Below, one piece after another: positions 26,006 through 35,049 of a stretch of 43,248 bases of DNA. Below the pieces are notes generated by a model. The model saw only the letters and a list, made by a program, of their open reading frames with translations. It ran no database searches and was not told the origin of the DNA. The position numbers and the translations under genes are program-made. Within the stretch, counting starts at the first letter, position 1. Every line of letters begins with the position of its first letter. The stretch is from an uncultured bacterium (GTDB lineage: Bacteria > Vulcanimicrobiota > Xenobia > Xenobiales > Xenobiaceae), in NCBI GenBank assembly GCA_934644775.1, contig CAKUDB010000023.1:1-43248 (forward strand), in the 5' to 3' direction.

Positions 26006-26105
26006 AGTCGAGACCTTTCTTTGACGTCTTCCCGGCTTTAATACCGGTATTTTTGGCCAACCTTAGCCATAAAATAAGCTGACAGGAGCTACAAAATAGG
26101 GTAGC

Positions 26106-27488
26106 CTACTTCTTCCGCTTACAGACCGAATCGTAAAGTTCGGCATAGGCTTTAGCAGACTTATTCCAACTGAAGTCGGTATTCATAGCCCGAATCTGGG
26201 TGCGATACCAGAGCTCAGGGCGATATAAATAATGTTCTAAAGCGCGTCCGAAGGCGGTCAGCATATCGTCACAAGTATACTGACGGAATAGATAGCCCGT
26301 ACCGTCGCCGTAGTAGTTGTCCTTAATAGTGTCGGCCAAACCGCCCGTCTCTCTAGCAATAGGCAAAGTTCCGTAGCGCATGGCAATCATTTGACTTAAA
26401 CCGCAAGGTTCAAAGAGGCTGGGCATAAGGAACATGTCGCAACCGGCATAAATCTTGCGAGCTCTAGTAGGATCGAAACCGATATAGCCTCCGACTCGTC
26501 CGGGATGTCTGGATACAGCATTCCTTACTCCCTCTTCCAGGCCAGGATCGCCACTACCTAAAATAATTACTCGCAAGTCAGAATAATGGATAATATCGTC
26601 GATAGATTTTAATACTAAATCGATACCCTTTTGGAAGTCTAAGCGAGAGATAAGACCAACTAAAGGAGCTTCTTCGTCGGTTAAATGGTATTCGCGCAAG
26701 AGATCGCGCTTGCACAGGCGCTTTCCGTTAAACTCTCCAGCTTTGTAACGAGCCCGAATCTTAGTATCTGTCGCAGGATTGTAGTTGGCCACATCTATAC
26801 CATTGACGATACCAACCAAATCGGTGCCTTTATTACGCAATAAGCCGTCCAAGCCGAAACCATACTCAGGGGTACAAATTTCTTTGGCGTAGTTGGGGCT
26901 GACCGTAGTTACTTTGTCGGCGCACCAAATAGCCTGCTCCATTAGATTCATAGGGCCGCGACCATCGTAAACACCTAAAAGGGGCCAGCCATTGGGGCGC
27001 TGCTTGCCCTGATGGGCCATATTATGAATAGTGAAGACCAAACCGGGATGATTTCCAGCCGCCCAAGCCAAGCGAATAGCGGCAGCGGTATGCCAATCGT
27101 GAGCATGGATAATATCCGGTTGCCAACCTTCCAAGCGACAAGCTTCCAGAGCAGCCCGACAGAAAAGGACGAATTGCTCTATTTCGTCGCCACAACCGTA
27201 AACTTGGAAGCGCGAGCCAAAGAAATACTGATTTTCAATAAAGTAGTCTTTAGTTTTGCTAACCCACAACTGGCACTGCTCTAAGCGCCAATCCATTTTC
27301 ACATTAAAATTATCTAAACGCTTAGAGAGACCGAGCTTCTGGGGATCGAGCAAACCATAACGCGGCATCATAAGGCGCACATCATGTCCTAAATCGCGCA
27401 GAGCCTTAGGTAAAGCTCCAGCAACATCACCCAACCCGCCAACTTTTACGTAAGGAACGGCCTCGGCGGCCAAAAAGAGAATCTTCAC
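26106..27488 (-). CDS. glgA: Glycogen (starch) synthase GlgA
   Basis: A 460-residue GT5 glycosyltransferase that extends alpha-1,4-glucan chains from ADP-glucose (or UDP-glucose). The N-terminal KVGGLGDV is the KxGGL sugar-nucleotide motif; HAHDWHTA, GIVNGIDVANYNP and the C-terminal PSLFEPCGLSQ with the catalytic Glu are all typical. I place the start at the GTG at 27488, which yields the usual MKILFLAAE N-terminus with GAGG 6 nt upstream; an in-frame GTG at 27509 is the alternative. No other glycogen gene is nearby. It lies 119 nt downstream of the helicase gene of the six-gene cluster. Confidence 0.96.
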   Translation of the reverse strand: MKILFLAAEAVPYVKVGGLGDVAGALPKALRDLGHDVRLMMPRYGLLDPQKLGLSKRLDNFNVKMDWRLEQCQLWVSKTKDYFIENQYFFGSRFQVYGCGDEIEQFVLFCRAALEACRLEGWQPDIIHAHDWHTAAAIRLAWAAGNHPGLVFTIHNMAHQGKQRPNGWPLLGVYDGRGPMNLMEQAIWCADKVTTVSPNYAKEICTPEYGFGLDGLLRNKGTDLVGIVNGIDVANYNPATDTKIRARYKAGEFNGKRLCKRDLLREYHLTDEEAPLVGLISRLDFQKGIDLVLKSIDDIIHYSDLRVIILGSGDPGLEEGVRNAVSRHPGRVGGYIGFDPTRARKIYAGCDMFLMPSLFEPCGLSQMIAMRYGTLPIARETGGLADTIKDNYYGDGTGYLFRQYTCDDMLTAFGRALEHYLYRPELWYRTQIRAMNTDFSWNKSAKAYAELYDSVCKRKK

Positions 27489-27607
27489 TTCCAACCTCGC
27501 AGCAATCACAAAGATGCCAAACGTGATAAAACCAGATAAGATCCTAATTTTGTCCCCGCCCTTCTTTGTCCTGCCGCCAAAAGATTTTCACCCAATTAGG
27601 CTAGAGG

Positions 27608-29791
27608 CTAAAAAGTAGAAACTTCCGCAGCTTCACATAGCCAGGCCGACTGGGCAGCTTCGGCGGGGCTTAAATGGCTAAATTTCTGCATATGCTCAAA
27701 AAGGTGGATATGCTCGGCCACCTTTAAAACTTCTTTTTCCAAAAGATCGTCAGGAAGGGAGGAACTCCAGGGGCCCAATTCCAACTTTTGCGCCAAAAAA
27801 GGCATATTCTGGCGGATAATCATCTTCAGCGTCCCCGGATTCATAGCTAAAGCTCTAATTTGCTCCAAATTGTCGCCCATGATCACATAAGCATTGGCTT
27901 TAGCTTCAGAATAGCCCAAATAATCTAAGAAGACCTTTAAAAATATTCCCCCTACCGTACCCATAAAATGGGAGCATACGAATAGATCGATTCCGTAAAG
28001 GGTATAACAAGAGCTATCGGTAGGTATCGTCAAAAATCTGGCCAAATCGGTGGCCCAGAGCTCTGAGACTTTAGGTAGACCCGAAGCTTCAAAATCACAG
28101 CGGCGCAATTTAGCAGGGTCGATATGGCGATCGGGACAGACGATCACCTTGCCTTCCTTGGGGGCGCTAATTACTTTATAGCTAACACCACTAAAATAGA
28201 AAAAATCGCCAACTAATAGAGTACAATTTCCAGACAGGGTGCCAATTATCCGATTATTAGCTTTATTAACTACACTTACGGCCCCGCGACCAGCCACAGT
28301 ATGAGAGATATTATGGTGGATCTCCCCTTTTTCAAAAGCTTCTTTCAGCTTTTCAGAGCGCGAGTAGCCACCTAAAGAGCGCCTTTTAAGCAGCTCGCTT
28401 TCTAGAGCCCCTTGCAAAATCTTTTCACAGACCTCTTCAGTGTAGGTAGGGCGTAAATAAGCGGGTAAGCGCTCGTGCAAAGAAGTTTTGTTAATCATAT
28501 CTGAGGCGCTCTGACAGACCAAAGAGACCGCTTGCTGAACTAATACTGAGCTTAAAAATGGAGGGTGATCGCTAAAAAGCTCACCGGCCCTAGCTGCTTC
28601 TACCAAGTGCTCGTATTGGGCCTTTTCGAAATTACTTTCGTAAAGACAAAGCACTTGGGGAGCTTGGCCGCGCCGACCACTGCGCCCAACTCGTTGTAAA
28701 AAAGCATTGACATCTGTAGGAGGTACAGTTAAAGCTACTGCGTCTACATCGCCAATATCGATACCTACTTCCAAAGTGGAAGTGGCAAAACAAATGGCCT
28801 TCTGATAAGAGGCAAAGTTCTTTTCTACCTTTTCCCGCTGTTCAGTACCTAAACTGCTATGGTGGGAGAAGACGGCATTGCCAAAAGGATTGTCGGAAAG
28901 GTAGCCTTTGGCCGAAGTCAAAAGCTCGGCTTCAGCTCGCGAGCGCACAAAAACTAACATTTTTTGGTAATCGTTTTGGCGACAATACTTTATACAAGCT
29001 CGCAAATAGGCTATAGCTCTAGCTTGTTTGGCGTCGGTAGAGTCTATAGTATCGTCGTCGTAGGGGCGTTTATAATCGACTTCAAAATTGACGCCTTGTT
29101 TATTTTCGACAACGACGCCCCGAGCAGCCAAATATTTTTGGTTGATAATCGCGGCATTACCCGGAGTAGCTGTTACGGCCAGCCGCTGCAAATTCAGTCC
29201 CAAATTTCCCAAAGTGCCAGTTATTTGCTTAGCTTTGGCACAATGGAGCAAAACATCCAAACGCTCGGCCAAAACGGCCAATTGATCTCCTCGCGCCGTC
29301 CCCTCGGCTACGTGTAATTCTTCGAAAACGACAGCTTTTACGTCGAGAAGCTGAGCAGCCCAACGACAGAGCAAAGAGTCCAAAGATTCTAAAGTAGTAA
29401 CTAAAACCCCAACCTTCTTACCTCTAAGAGGGTTGGGGTGATCGCCTGTACGCAGCAAAACATTGATCGAGCAGCGGCCCAAGGGTACTGAGACACGCTT
29501 AACCAAATCGTTAGCCAAAGCTCTAGTGGGACAGACGATCAAAATACACAACTTACCCGCCCGCATAGGCTCGAGCCAGCGCTCAGTTAAAGGGGCCAAA
29601 TAGGCTTCGGTCTTGCCCGAGGCGGTACAAGAACTTAAAACGATATTGCGCCCTTGCATAATAGGCTCAATAGCGTCGAATTGGATTTGACGCGGCTTAT
29701 AAAAAGCGCCGTAAAAGGCCCCTTTAACTCGACTGAGCCGCTCGAGCATACGGCGACACTTAGCTCTATATAAAGTAGTAGCAGAATCCAT
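27608..29791 (-). CDS. Lhr/BrxHI-like superfamily 2 helicase
   Basis: A 727-residue DEAD/DEAH-type helicase, the last gene of the six-gene cluster. Motifs in order: Q-like YKPRQIQFDAI (31-41), Walker A SSCTASGKTEA (53-63), CPTRALAND (Ia), motif II FEELH (156-160), AVTATP (205-210), ATSTLEVGIDIG (V) and QRVGRSGRRG (VI). Motif II has Glu where DExH helicases have Asp. After the helicase core comes a ~300-residue region without a clear DUF1998 domain. It resembles the Lhr-like helicase BrxHI of type 2 BREX, which fits its three BrxD-like neighbours. It starts 31 nt after the preceding ATPase gene, with only a weak binding site. A role in phage defence is inferred. Confidence 0.92.
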   Translation of the reverse strand: MDSATTLYRAKCRRMLERLSRVKGAFYGAFYKPRQIQFDAIEPIMQGRNIVLSSCTASGKTEAYLAPLTERWLEPMRAGKLCILIVCPTRALANDLVKRVSVPLGRCSINVLLRTGDHPNPLRGKKVGVLVTTLESLDSLLCRWAAQLLDVKAVVFEELHVAEGTARGDQLAVLAERLDVLLHCAKAKQITGTLGNLGLNLQRLAVTATPGNAAIINQKYLAARGVVVENKQGVNFEVDYKRPYDDDTIDSTDAKQARAIAYLRACIKYCRQNDYQKMLVFVRSRAEAELLTSAKGYLSDNPFGNAVFSHHSSLGTEQREKVEKNFASYQKAICFATSTLEVGIDIGDVDAVALTVPPTDVNAFLQRVGRSGRRGQAPQVLCLYESNFEKAQYEHLVEAARAGELFSDHPPFLSSVLVQQAVSLVCQSASDMINKTSLHERLPAYLRPTYTEEVCEKILQGALESELLKRRSLGGYSRSEKLKEAFEKGEIHHNISHTVAGRGAVSVVNKANNRIIGTLSGNCTLLVGDFFYFSGVSYKVISAPKEGKVIVCPDRHIDPAKLRRCDFEASGLPKVSELWATDLARFLTIPTDSSCYTLYGIDLFVCSHFMGTVGGIFLKVFLDYLGYSEAKANAYVIMGDNLEQIRALAMNPGTLKMIIRQNMPFLAQKLELGPWSSSLPDDLLEKEVLKVAEHIHLFEHMQKFSHLSPAEAAQSAWLCEAAEVSTF

Positions 29792-29822
29792 CTTTGTTTT
29801 CTCTTAGCCGCCCCGATAAGTG

Positions 29823-31061
29823 CTAAAGCATCTTTTGCAACATAGCTTCGTCGAGCGGCGTTTGGCCATTTTCATACCAGTTATGCAAAAGGGCAATCCA
29901 AAATTTAACGAACATACGGTAGCCACCCGTAAAGACATGTTCTAACATAAAGTCGACAAAAGTAGTTAAATCGGCTCGGCAGCGCTCATTATCGAAATTT
30001 TGCCAATCCCAGGCCACAATAGCTACATCAGCTAACTTTTGGCCCAAAGCTTTAAAGAAAGTGCCGTCATCGTCCATAGCCCTTTCTAAGTCGATGACTA
30101 CCGATTGGGGACTAGATTTGGACATATGCAAAGGGCGCTCCAGGCGCTGTTGCAAAGCTGGATAAGAAGTTACATTTAAGCTCATAAACTCTGGAGGTAC
30201 AGCGTAGAAAAACATAACCTTAGGCAACCTGGAGCTAGCACAGAGATCGATTAGTTGACGCAAATTGTCGCCAATAGCGTGTAAATGACGCTGCGATACG
30301 CTAGAAATGTGCATATCCACTTCGTCAAAAAGGAAAATTACTCCCGGAAAACCTAAAGCGATCAGGATACTTACCATAGAGCGCATGACAGGGAAAGCAT
30401 TATCGGAAGCTATATCGTCAAAAACTCCAAAATTGCGCAGAACATCTCTGTCAAAACCGGCCTCTCCAGCTAACCAGCGATCTAAAACTAACTCTTCCTC
30501 TTCGTTGCCCGAACGACAAGCGAGCAAAAAGCGCTGACAAACTCGCCTAAAAGTATAATTCTCTACGGGTACATCATCTAATTTTCCTGAAAAGGTAAAA
30601 GGCAACCGCTGCTGGGCAGCCAAACGCAAAATATTGGTAAACCCGACTATCTGAGTGCCGCCATTATCGACCTTGGCTAGATCATCTTTTTCCAAATGTA
30701 AAGAGATGTTGGCAAAGGCGGCTTTATAGACGCGCAGGGCGTCTTCGTAGGGACATTCGCTCGGAGATAGATTTACTGAACAAGTTAAAAAACCCAAACG
30801 CTGAGCTATTGAGCGTATGCACCCCAAAAAGTGAGTCTTTCCCGCTCCGTAACTGCCCTGTACTAAGCGGAAAGCCGATCCGCCAGCCTGGCCCAAGAGG
30901 CGTTGCAAATATTCTTTTTCAATAATCTCTAAGTAAGGAGTCAGGCCTACGGTAACATATTCTAAACCGTGCTCCGGCGGCTGGCCATTTTCCCCCATAC
31001 AGTCAATTATTTCCCTGGCTAAATTGGGGGAAAGAGAACCGTTACTGCTAGGGGAAAACAT
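29823..31061 (-). CDS. BrxD-like P-loop ATPase (third of three)
   Basis: A 412-residue ATPase of the BrxC/BrxD (DUF2791) type. The N-terminal lead-in GLEYVTVGLTPYLEIIE is followed by Walker A GSYGAGKT (69-76) and THFL, and Walker B VIFLFDEVD (Asp246, Glu247). A YAVPPEF block followed by YPALQQRLERPL is shared with the paralogue at 32831-34108, which has the same motif spacing to the residue. The two are thus recent-enough duplicates but differ widely outside the motifs. GAGGAG lies 8 nt before the ATG. In type 2 BREX, BrxD is an ATPase partner of BrxHI; here it sits directly before a BrxHI-like helicase. Confidence 0.9.
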   Translation of the reverse strand: MFSPSSNGSLSPNLAREIIDCMGENGQPPEHGLEYVTVGLTPYLEIIEKEYLQRLLGQAGGSAFRLVQGSYGAGKTHFLGCIRSIAQRLGFLTCSVNLSPSECPYEDALRVYKAAFANISLHLEKDDLAKVDNGGTQIVGFTNILRLAAQQRLPFTFSGKLDDVPVENYTFRRVCQRFLLACRSGNEEEELVLDRWLAGEAGFDRDVLRNFGVFDDIASDNAFPVMRSMVSILIALGFPGVIFLFDEVDMHISSVSQRHLHAIGDNLRQLIDLCASSRLPKVMFFYAVPPEFMSLNVTSYPALQQRLERPLHMSKSSPQSVVIDLERAMDDDGTFFKALGQKLADVAIVAWDWQNFDNERCRADLTTFVDFMLEHVFTGGYRMFVKFWIALLHNWYENGQTPLDEAMLQKML

Positions 31062-31104
31062 AATTTAAACTCCTCTTTTTGCACATATGCCGATAGGGAA
31101 AAAA

Positions 31105-32844
31105 CTAGAAAGAGTAATCGTCGTCGGCCATCTCTTCTTCTGCGGAATAGGCCTCAATCGCCTCAGAAGAAGGCTCTAGCGAGCTATCAGCTTCAGTATC
31201 GCTTACTTTAGATCCATTATTGGGAGCGGGCTGAGTCGGGATACTGTTAACGGCAGCGCCTAGTTTAATATGTTCCATCATTTCATGGACATAGGCCCCA
31301 ATATCTTCCCGACAGAGGCGCGAATAATCTAAAAGTTCCAAAATACAGCGCAACAATTGGCGAGATCCACTAATAGCCCCCCGCTCCATGGCCGTATAAA
31401 CGACTTGTCCCATATAACTGGCCGCTTTATCATCACAAACGAAGCTGGGATAGGCTCGGCGATATAAATCGATAATTACTGAGCACAAACGCTGATAGTC
31501 GCTATTGCTGAGCGGATTTAACTCTACAAAAGCATCTTCATGGAGTTGATCTTTTAAAGTGGCTAAACCGCCGCCATGATCCATAGTCATAGCGAAGACA
31601 CAATAGACGCCACTTTTATAAGTACCGCCGCCAGGATTGTAAGTAACGGGAATATTCCTGTGGTTGAGGTGACCGCCGCGAGGGAATTTTTGTACGCTGC
31701 CTACTTTCTGAGTACCTAAGGCCAAAGCTGAATAGTAACCGAACAATTGATCGGCATAAGCTCGATCTCGGCTAGAAAGGATATTATACATTTCAGCTTC
31801 GTCGAGCAGTAAAACTAAACCGCGATAGCCTACCTGGCGAGCCAAATAAGAGATACCGCTCAAAATATTGGCATAGATATGGCCAAAAGTGCGATAATCT
31901 TTTAAGGCTGGGAACTTATAAACTGAAGGAGTAGCCGGGAAAGCTTTTTGCAAAGATAAATTAAACTTATCAGTTAGCTCGCGAGCCTCTTGGCCTTCGA
32001 GCCAGTCGAGCATATGGCGAACGACAGCTTCCTGATTATTGAGCTCGTTTTGCTTATCAGGATCTCCAGCCCAAGCTTCTAAATTTTCGCAATAACGGTT
32101 AAAGTAATAGAGAGCTGGACTTAGATAAGTGTGGAAGTAGTCTTTACGTAGCCAGCCTTCGATAAGGTTGAGGCGGCGAGCTTCGCGGAAAAGGGGCAAC
32201 AGACCGTACTTACCATCGTGATCGGGATAAGTTAAATTGAGGATCAGGGCCCGATAAACTCGCTGAGGATTGCCCGGACTGACGTCTTTACTATTGAGAG
32301 CTATGCGAGCGCTCAGACACTTTTGGCTTAGAGCCTTAGCTTCGATACATTCGAGTATATGGGTTTTGCCCGCACCATAATCGCCTAAAAAGACGCGAAC
32401 GGCCCCTTCCTCGATATTGTCTAAATCGTAGCTAACCATCTCCATTTCCAGGCCGCGCCCTATGGTATAAAGCTCAACCCTTTCGCCTACCACGCCAGTA
32501 CGCATAGCTTCCAAAATGCGCAAAGCCACAAAGCGCCCTTCTTCGCCTTCAGGCAAAGCTGCGACTCCTCGCGCCCCTCTCCCCTCCCAGAGCTGCCGTC
32601 CGTAACGGGAAAAACGCAAGCGCGGTGGAGCTACTGGCAAAACCGAGCCGTGGGGCGAAAGATATTTAAGCTCGTCAAAACGACAACACTGGTTGGCATT
32701 GGTAATAAAGAAATTGATAAAGTAGCTGCCATTCTCTAAAAGGCGCACTACTCTGCCGGTGCCATAACACTCATGGGCTACGTTATCGCCGACAACCAAC
32801 ACTCTAGCCCCATTATTTTCAGGCCCGCTCTTAGAAGTCTGCAA
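31105..32844 (-). CDS. BrxD-like P-loop ATPase with N-terminal Tudor/CarD-like domain (second of three)
   Basis: A 579-residue protein. Residues about 15-62 form a small barrel-like module (VGDNVAHECYGTGRVVRL, then FDELKYL) resembling the Tudor/CarD-type domains that follow helicases such as UvrD. An Arg/Gly-rich linker leads to a DUF2791-type ATPase with Walker A GDYGAGKT (154-161) and Walker B LVLLLDEAEMY (Asp348, Glu349). The C-terminal 60 residues are acidic and probably disordered. The ATPase is more distant from the other two than they are from each other. The start is a TTG at 32844 overlapping the end of the previous gene by 14 nt, with GGAG about 10 nt upstream; this start is not certain. 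Confidence 0.88.
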   Translation of the reverse strand: MQTSKSGPENNGARVLVVGDNVAHECYGTGRVVRLLENGSYFINFFITNANQCCRFDELKYLSPHGSVLPVAPPRLRFSRYGRQLWEGRGARGVAALPEGEEGRFVALRILEAMRTGVVGERVELYTIGRGLEMEMVSYDLDNIEEGAVRVFLGDYGAGKTHILECIEAKALSQKCLSARIALNSKDVSPGNPQRVYRALILNLTYPDHDGKYGLLPLFREARRLNLIEGWLRKDYFHTYLSPALYYFNRYCENLEAWAGDPDKQNELNNQEAVVRHMLDWLEGQEARELTDKFNLSLQKAFPATPSVYKFPALKDYRTFGHIYANILSGISYLARQVGYRGLVLLLDEAEMYNILSSRDRAYADQLFGYYSALALGTQKVGSVQKFPRGGHLNHRNIPVTYNPGGGTYKSGVYCVFAMTMDHGGGLATLKDQLHEDAFVELNPLSNSDYQRLCSVIIDLYRRAYPSFVCDDKAASYMGQVVYTAMERGAISGSRQLLRCILELLDYSRLCREDIGAYVHEMMEHIKLGAAVNSIPTQPAPNNGSKVSDTEADSSLEPSSEAIEAYSAEEEMADDDYSF

Positions 32845-34108
32845 AGTCTTCGCTCTCCATTACCTCTGCGCTGTCTTGTTGTCTGCACAAAGCTTCAATA
32901 TCGGTAGTACCTTCACCACAACTATACTCAGATTGCAAAAAGGCGATCCATTGCTTGACAAAATTGCGGCGCTGACCGGCGTCAAAATTCATCGCTAGAT
33001 ACTCGGTAACTAATTCTTCCAAGTTTTTCTCTTGGAGGTCGGCGGTATAAGACCAATTCCAAGCAATGGCGACCACTCGAAGGATCTTTCGACCTAGGGC
33101 TTGGAAAAACTCATGGGGCCTGAGCTCGGAAGCAGAAACGTCGATAGTAGGTACTTGGGGGCTAGCCGAAGAGAAAGGTAAAGGACTATTTAAGCGCTGT
33201 TGCAAGGCCGGATATTCGGCGATAACGTCGCTAATAAATTCTGGCGGGACGGCAAAAGCCCAGAAAAATCCGGGCAAACGCCTACTGCCGCACATATCGA
33301 CAATCTGACGCATATTATCGACGACGTTTTTCTTTTCTCTCTTGCTGCCCGAAGCTATGCGGTCGACTTCGTCGAAAAGGGCGGCGATCCCGGAAAAGCC
33401 CAGCAGTGTCACCGCCTTAATTAAGCTAGCCAACATAGAAGAAGCATTTTGCTCACAAATATGCTCGGGAATAGTAATAAGGCCTAATTTTAGCTTTTTG
33501 GTCGAACTGCCCAATAGCCACATCTCACAAGCATCGGCCAGTTCTTCTTCCTCTTCCCACAAACTCTTGACAAAACGCAAAAAGACCATCTTGTAATTGT
33601 TATTGGCAAAATTAGTCACTTTGGCCTGAGCTAACCATTTTTTGCGCTCTTGGGCCTCCTCTACTCCCAAAGCCCAACAGCGAATGATATTGCCCCAGCC
33701 GGAAATATTATCAAAAGCTTCGCTATCTTCGGGAGCTTGAACCAAACTATTAACCAAAGCTCGGTAGACGGCTGAAGCGTCGCCCAAATTGCAACCTTTT
33801 AAGGACAATTCGACTAGAGAAGCCAAAAAGCCGCGCTTCCAAGCCAAGTTGCGCAAGCAAGTGAGGAAGTGGGTCTTGCCGGCCCCAAAGGAGCCTTTGA
33901 TAAGCTTAAAAGCGGAGCCGCGCCCCCCTTGGGCCATAGCTTTCAAGTAATGTTCGTCTAATATTTTTAGCGGCTCATCGAGCCCAACAGTAACAAATTC
34001 GATACCGTGTTCGGGAGGAAGGCCCAAAGATCCCATACGCTCAATTATTTCAGAAGCCAGAAACTCAGAAGGTTGAGCCTCCGGTTCAGTCATAAAACTG
34101 TTAGGCAA
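32831..34108 (-). CDS. BrxD-like P-loop ATPase (first of three)
   Basis: A 425-residue ATPase of the BrxC/BrxD (DUF2791) type. It has the lead-in GIEFVTVGLDEPLKILDE, Walker A GSFGAGKT (72-79) and Walker B AALFDEVDR (Asp246, Glu247), then FAVPPEF and YPALQQRLNSPL. The start is decided by the ribosome binding site: AAGGAG, which overlaps the last codons of the upstream gene, is 8 nt before the TTG at 34108, while the ATG at 34093 has none. The gene thus follows its neighbour by 5 nt and is probably translationally coupled. It is a paralogue of the gene at 29823-31061. The ATPase fold is sure; a DNA-related role in a BREX-like system is inferred. Confidence 0.9.
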   Translation of the reverse strand: MPNSFMTEPEAQPSEFLASEIIERMGSLGLPPEHGIEFVTVGLDEPLKILDEHYLKAMAQGGRGSAFKLIKGSFGAGKTHFLTCLRNLAWKRGFLASLVELSLKGCNLGDASAVYRALVNSLVQAPEDSEAFDNISGWGNIIRCWALGVEEAQERKKWLAQAKVTNFANNNYKMVFLRFVKSLWEEEEELADACEMWLLGSSTKKLKLGLITIPEHICEQNASSMLASLIKAVTLLGFSGIAALFDEVDRIASGSKREKKNVVDNMRQIVDMCGSRRLPGFFWAFAVPPEFISDVIAEYPALQQRLNSPLPFSSASPQVPTIDVSASELRPHEFFQALGRKILRVVAIAWNWSYTADLQEKNLEELVTEYLAMNFDAGQRRNFVKQWIAFLQSEYSCGEGTTDIEALCRQQDSAEVMESEDFADF

Positions 34109-34113
34109 AGCAA

Positions 34114-35049
34114 TTACTCCTTATTTTGGAACCAAAGGGATAGATAATACTGACCGCTGCCTAGGCCATCGTCAAGCCAAAAGACTTGCTCTTTATTTTT
34201 AGTGGCACCTATAGTGGCCGTGCTTAAATTTAAGCGCCAAGGGCCGCGTTGCAAGCCCCCACAGCGGCGCAAACGTACTATATCCCAGCAAAACTGGGCT
34301 CGCGAATATTCTCGAAAAGCGGCAGGCGAACCCTTTTCGGTAAATTCGCTATTTTGGCGCAACACGGCCAAAACGGCCCAAATATCATGCAAAGGAACAC
34401 GCTCCCCTATACCCTTGCGGCGGCAGCGCAACATAATCTTGTAAGCAGTCCAAATATCGGCAAACATTTCCTGAGAGAAGATCTCTTGGCCTGCAGCACT
34501 CTTGGCCGTTACCCCTTCAGGCAAGGGATTCTTGTAGCCGCCTTCATCAAAAGCCGCCGTCTGTTTTTCTAAAGTGTCGAAGATCAAATCGGAATCTAGG
34601 GGCAAATTGGTCGCCAACAGAACTCGCGCATAAGCCAGACTAAAAGTGGCGCTGGCTAATTGGGGGCGCAGAGCAAAAGGGCCAATCTTAAATTCCAAAG
34701 GCTCCGAGCCTACGCAGCGAACTTCCCAAGGGCTCTGAGCCGCCTTCACCTTAAAATTCTTACGAAAAGCCACTTCGGCTTCCTTGAGAGCCCAAGCCCT
34801 GACTTGGCTGAGCCTTTCTCGGTAAAGGGGCCCAGTTTCGAAAAGGCGACGCTCTTGCCAAAGCTCAATAGCTTGGGATAAACGGGCCAAACTGGCTAAG
34901 TTGCGAGTGCGCTTACAGCGCCCTAAAGCTTCTAATAAGGCCTTGCCAGCTTCAATATCGGCAGCCGACTCGGTACGTATTTTTTGGATAATTAGCTCTG
35001 CTTCTTCCCAAGAGCCGGAAAATTCTGAGCTAAGGCCACTATTTGCCAT
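34114..35049 (-). CDS. Unknown protein B of the BrxD/helicase cluster
   Basis: A 311-residue, mostly helical cytoplasmic protein with no recognised catalytic motif. It shares a pattern with the preceding protein of the cluster (35039-35860): a central strand-rich turn (FKIGPFALRPQL here, SFSLGGVSVGKP there) and a C-terminal block with HDIWAVLAVLRQN followed by SRAQFCWDIVRL (AELWPIVHSIG and TKAQFIYDTVQA there). The two look like diverged paralogues. The ATG overlaps the end of the previous gene by 11 nt, with GGAG 6 nt upstream. In some BrxD-helicase clusters TerB-like proteins sit at this position, but I see no firm TerB signature. Confidence 0.86.
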   Translation of the reverse strand: MANSGLSSEFSGSWEEAELIIQKIRTESAADIEAGKALLEALGRCKRTRNLASLARLSQAIELWQERRLFETGPLYRERLSQVRAWALKEAEVAFRKNFKVKAAQSPWEVRCVGSEPLEFKIGPFALRPQLASATFSLAYARVLLATNLPLDSDLIFDTLEKQTAAFDEGGYKNPLPEGVTAKSAAGQEIFSQEMFADIWTAYKIMLRCRRKGIGERVPLHDIWAVLAVLRQNSEFTEKGSPAAFREYSRAQFCWDIVRLRRCGGLQRGPWRLNLSTATIGATKNKEQVFWLDDGLGSGQYYLSLWFQNKE

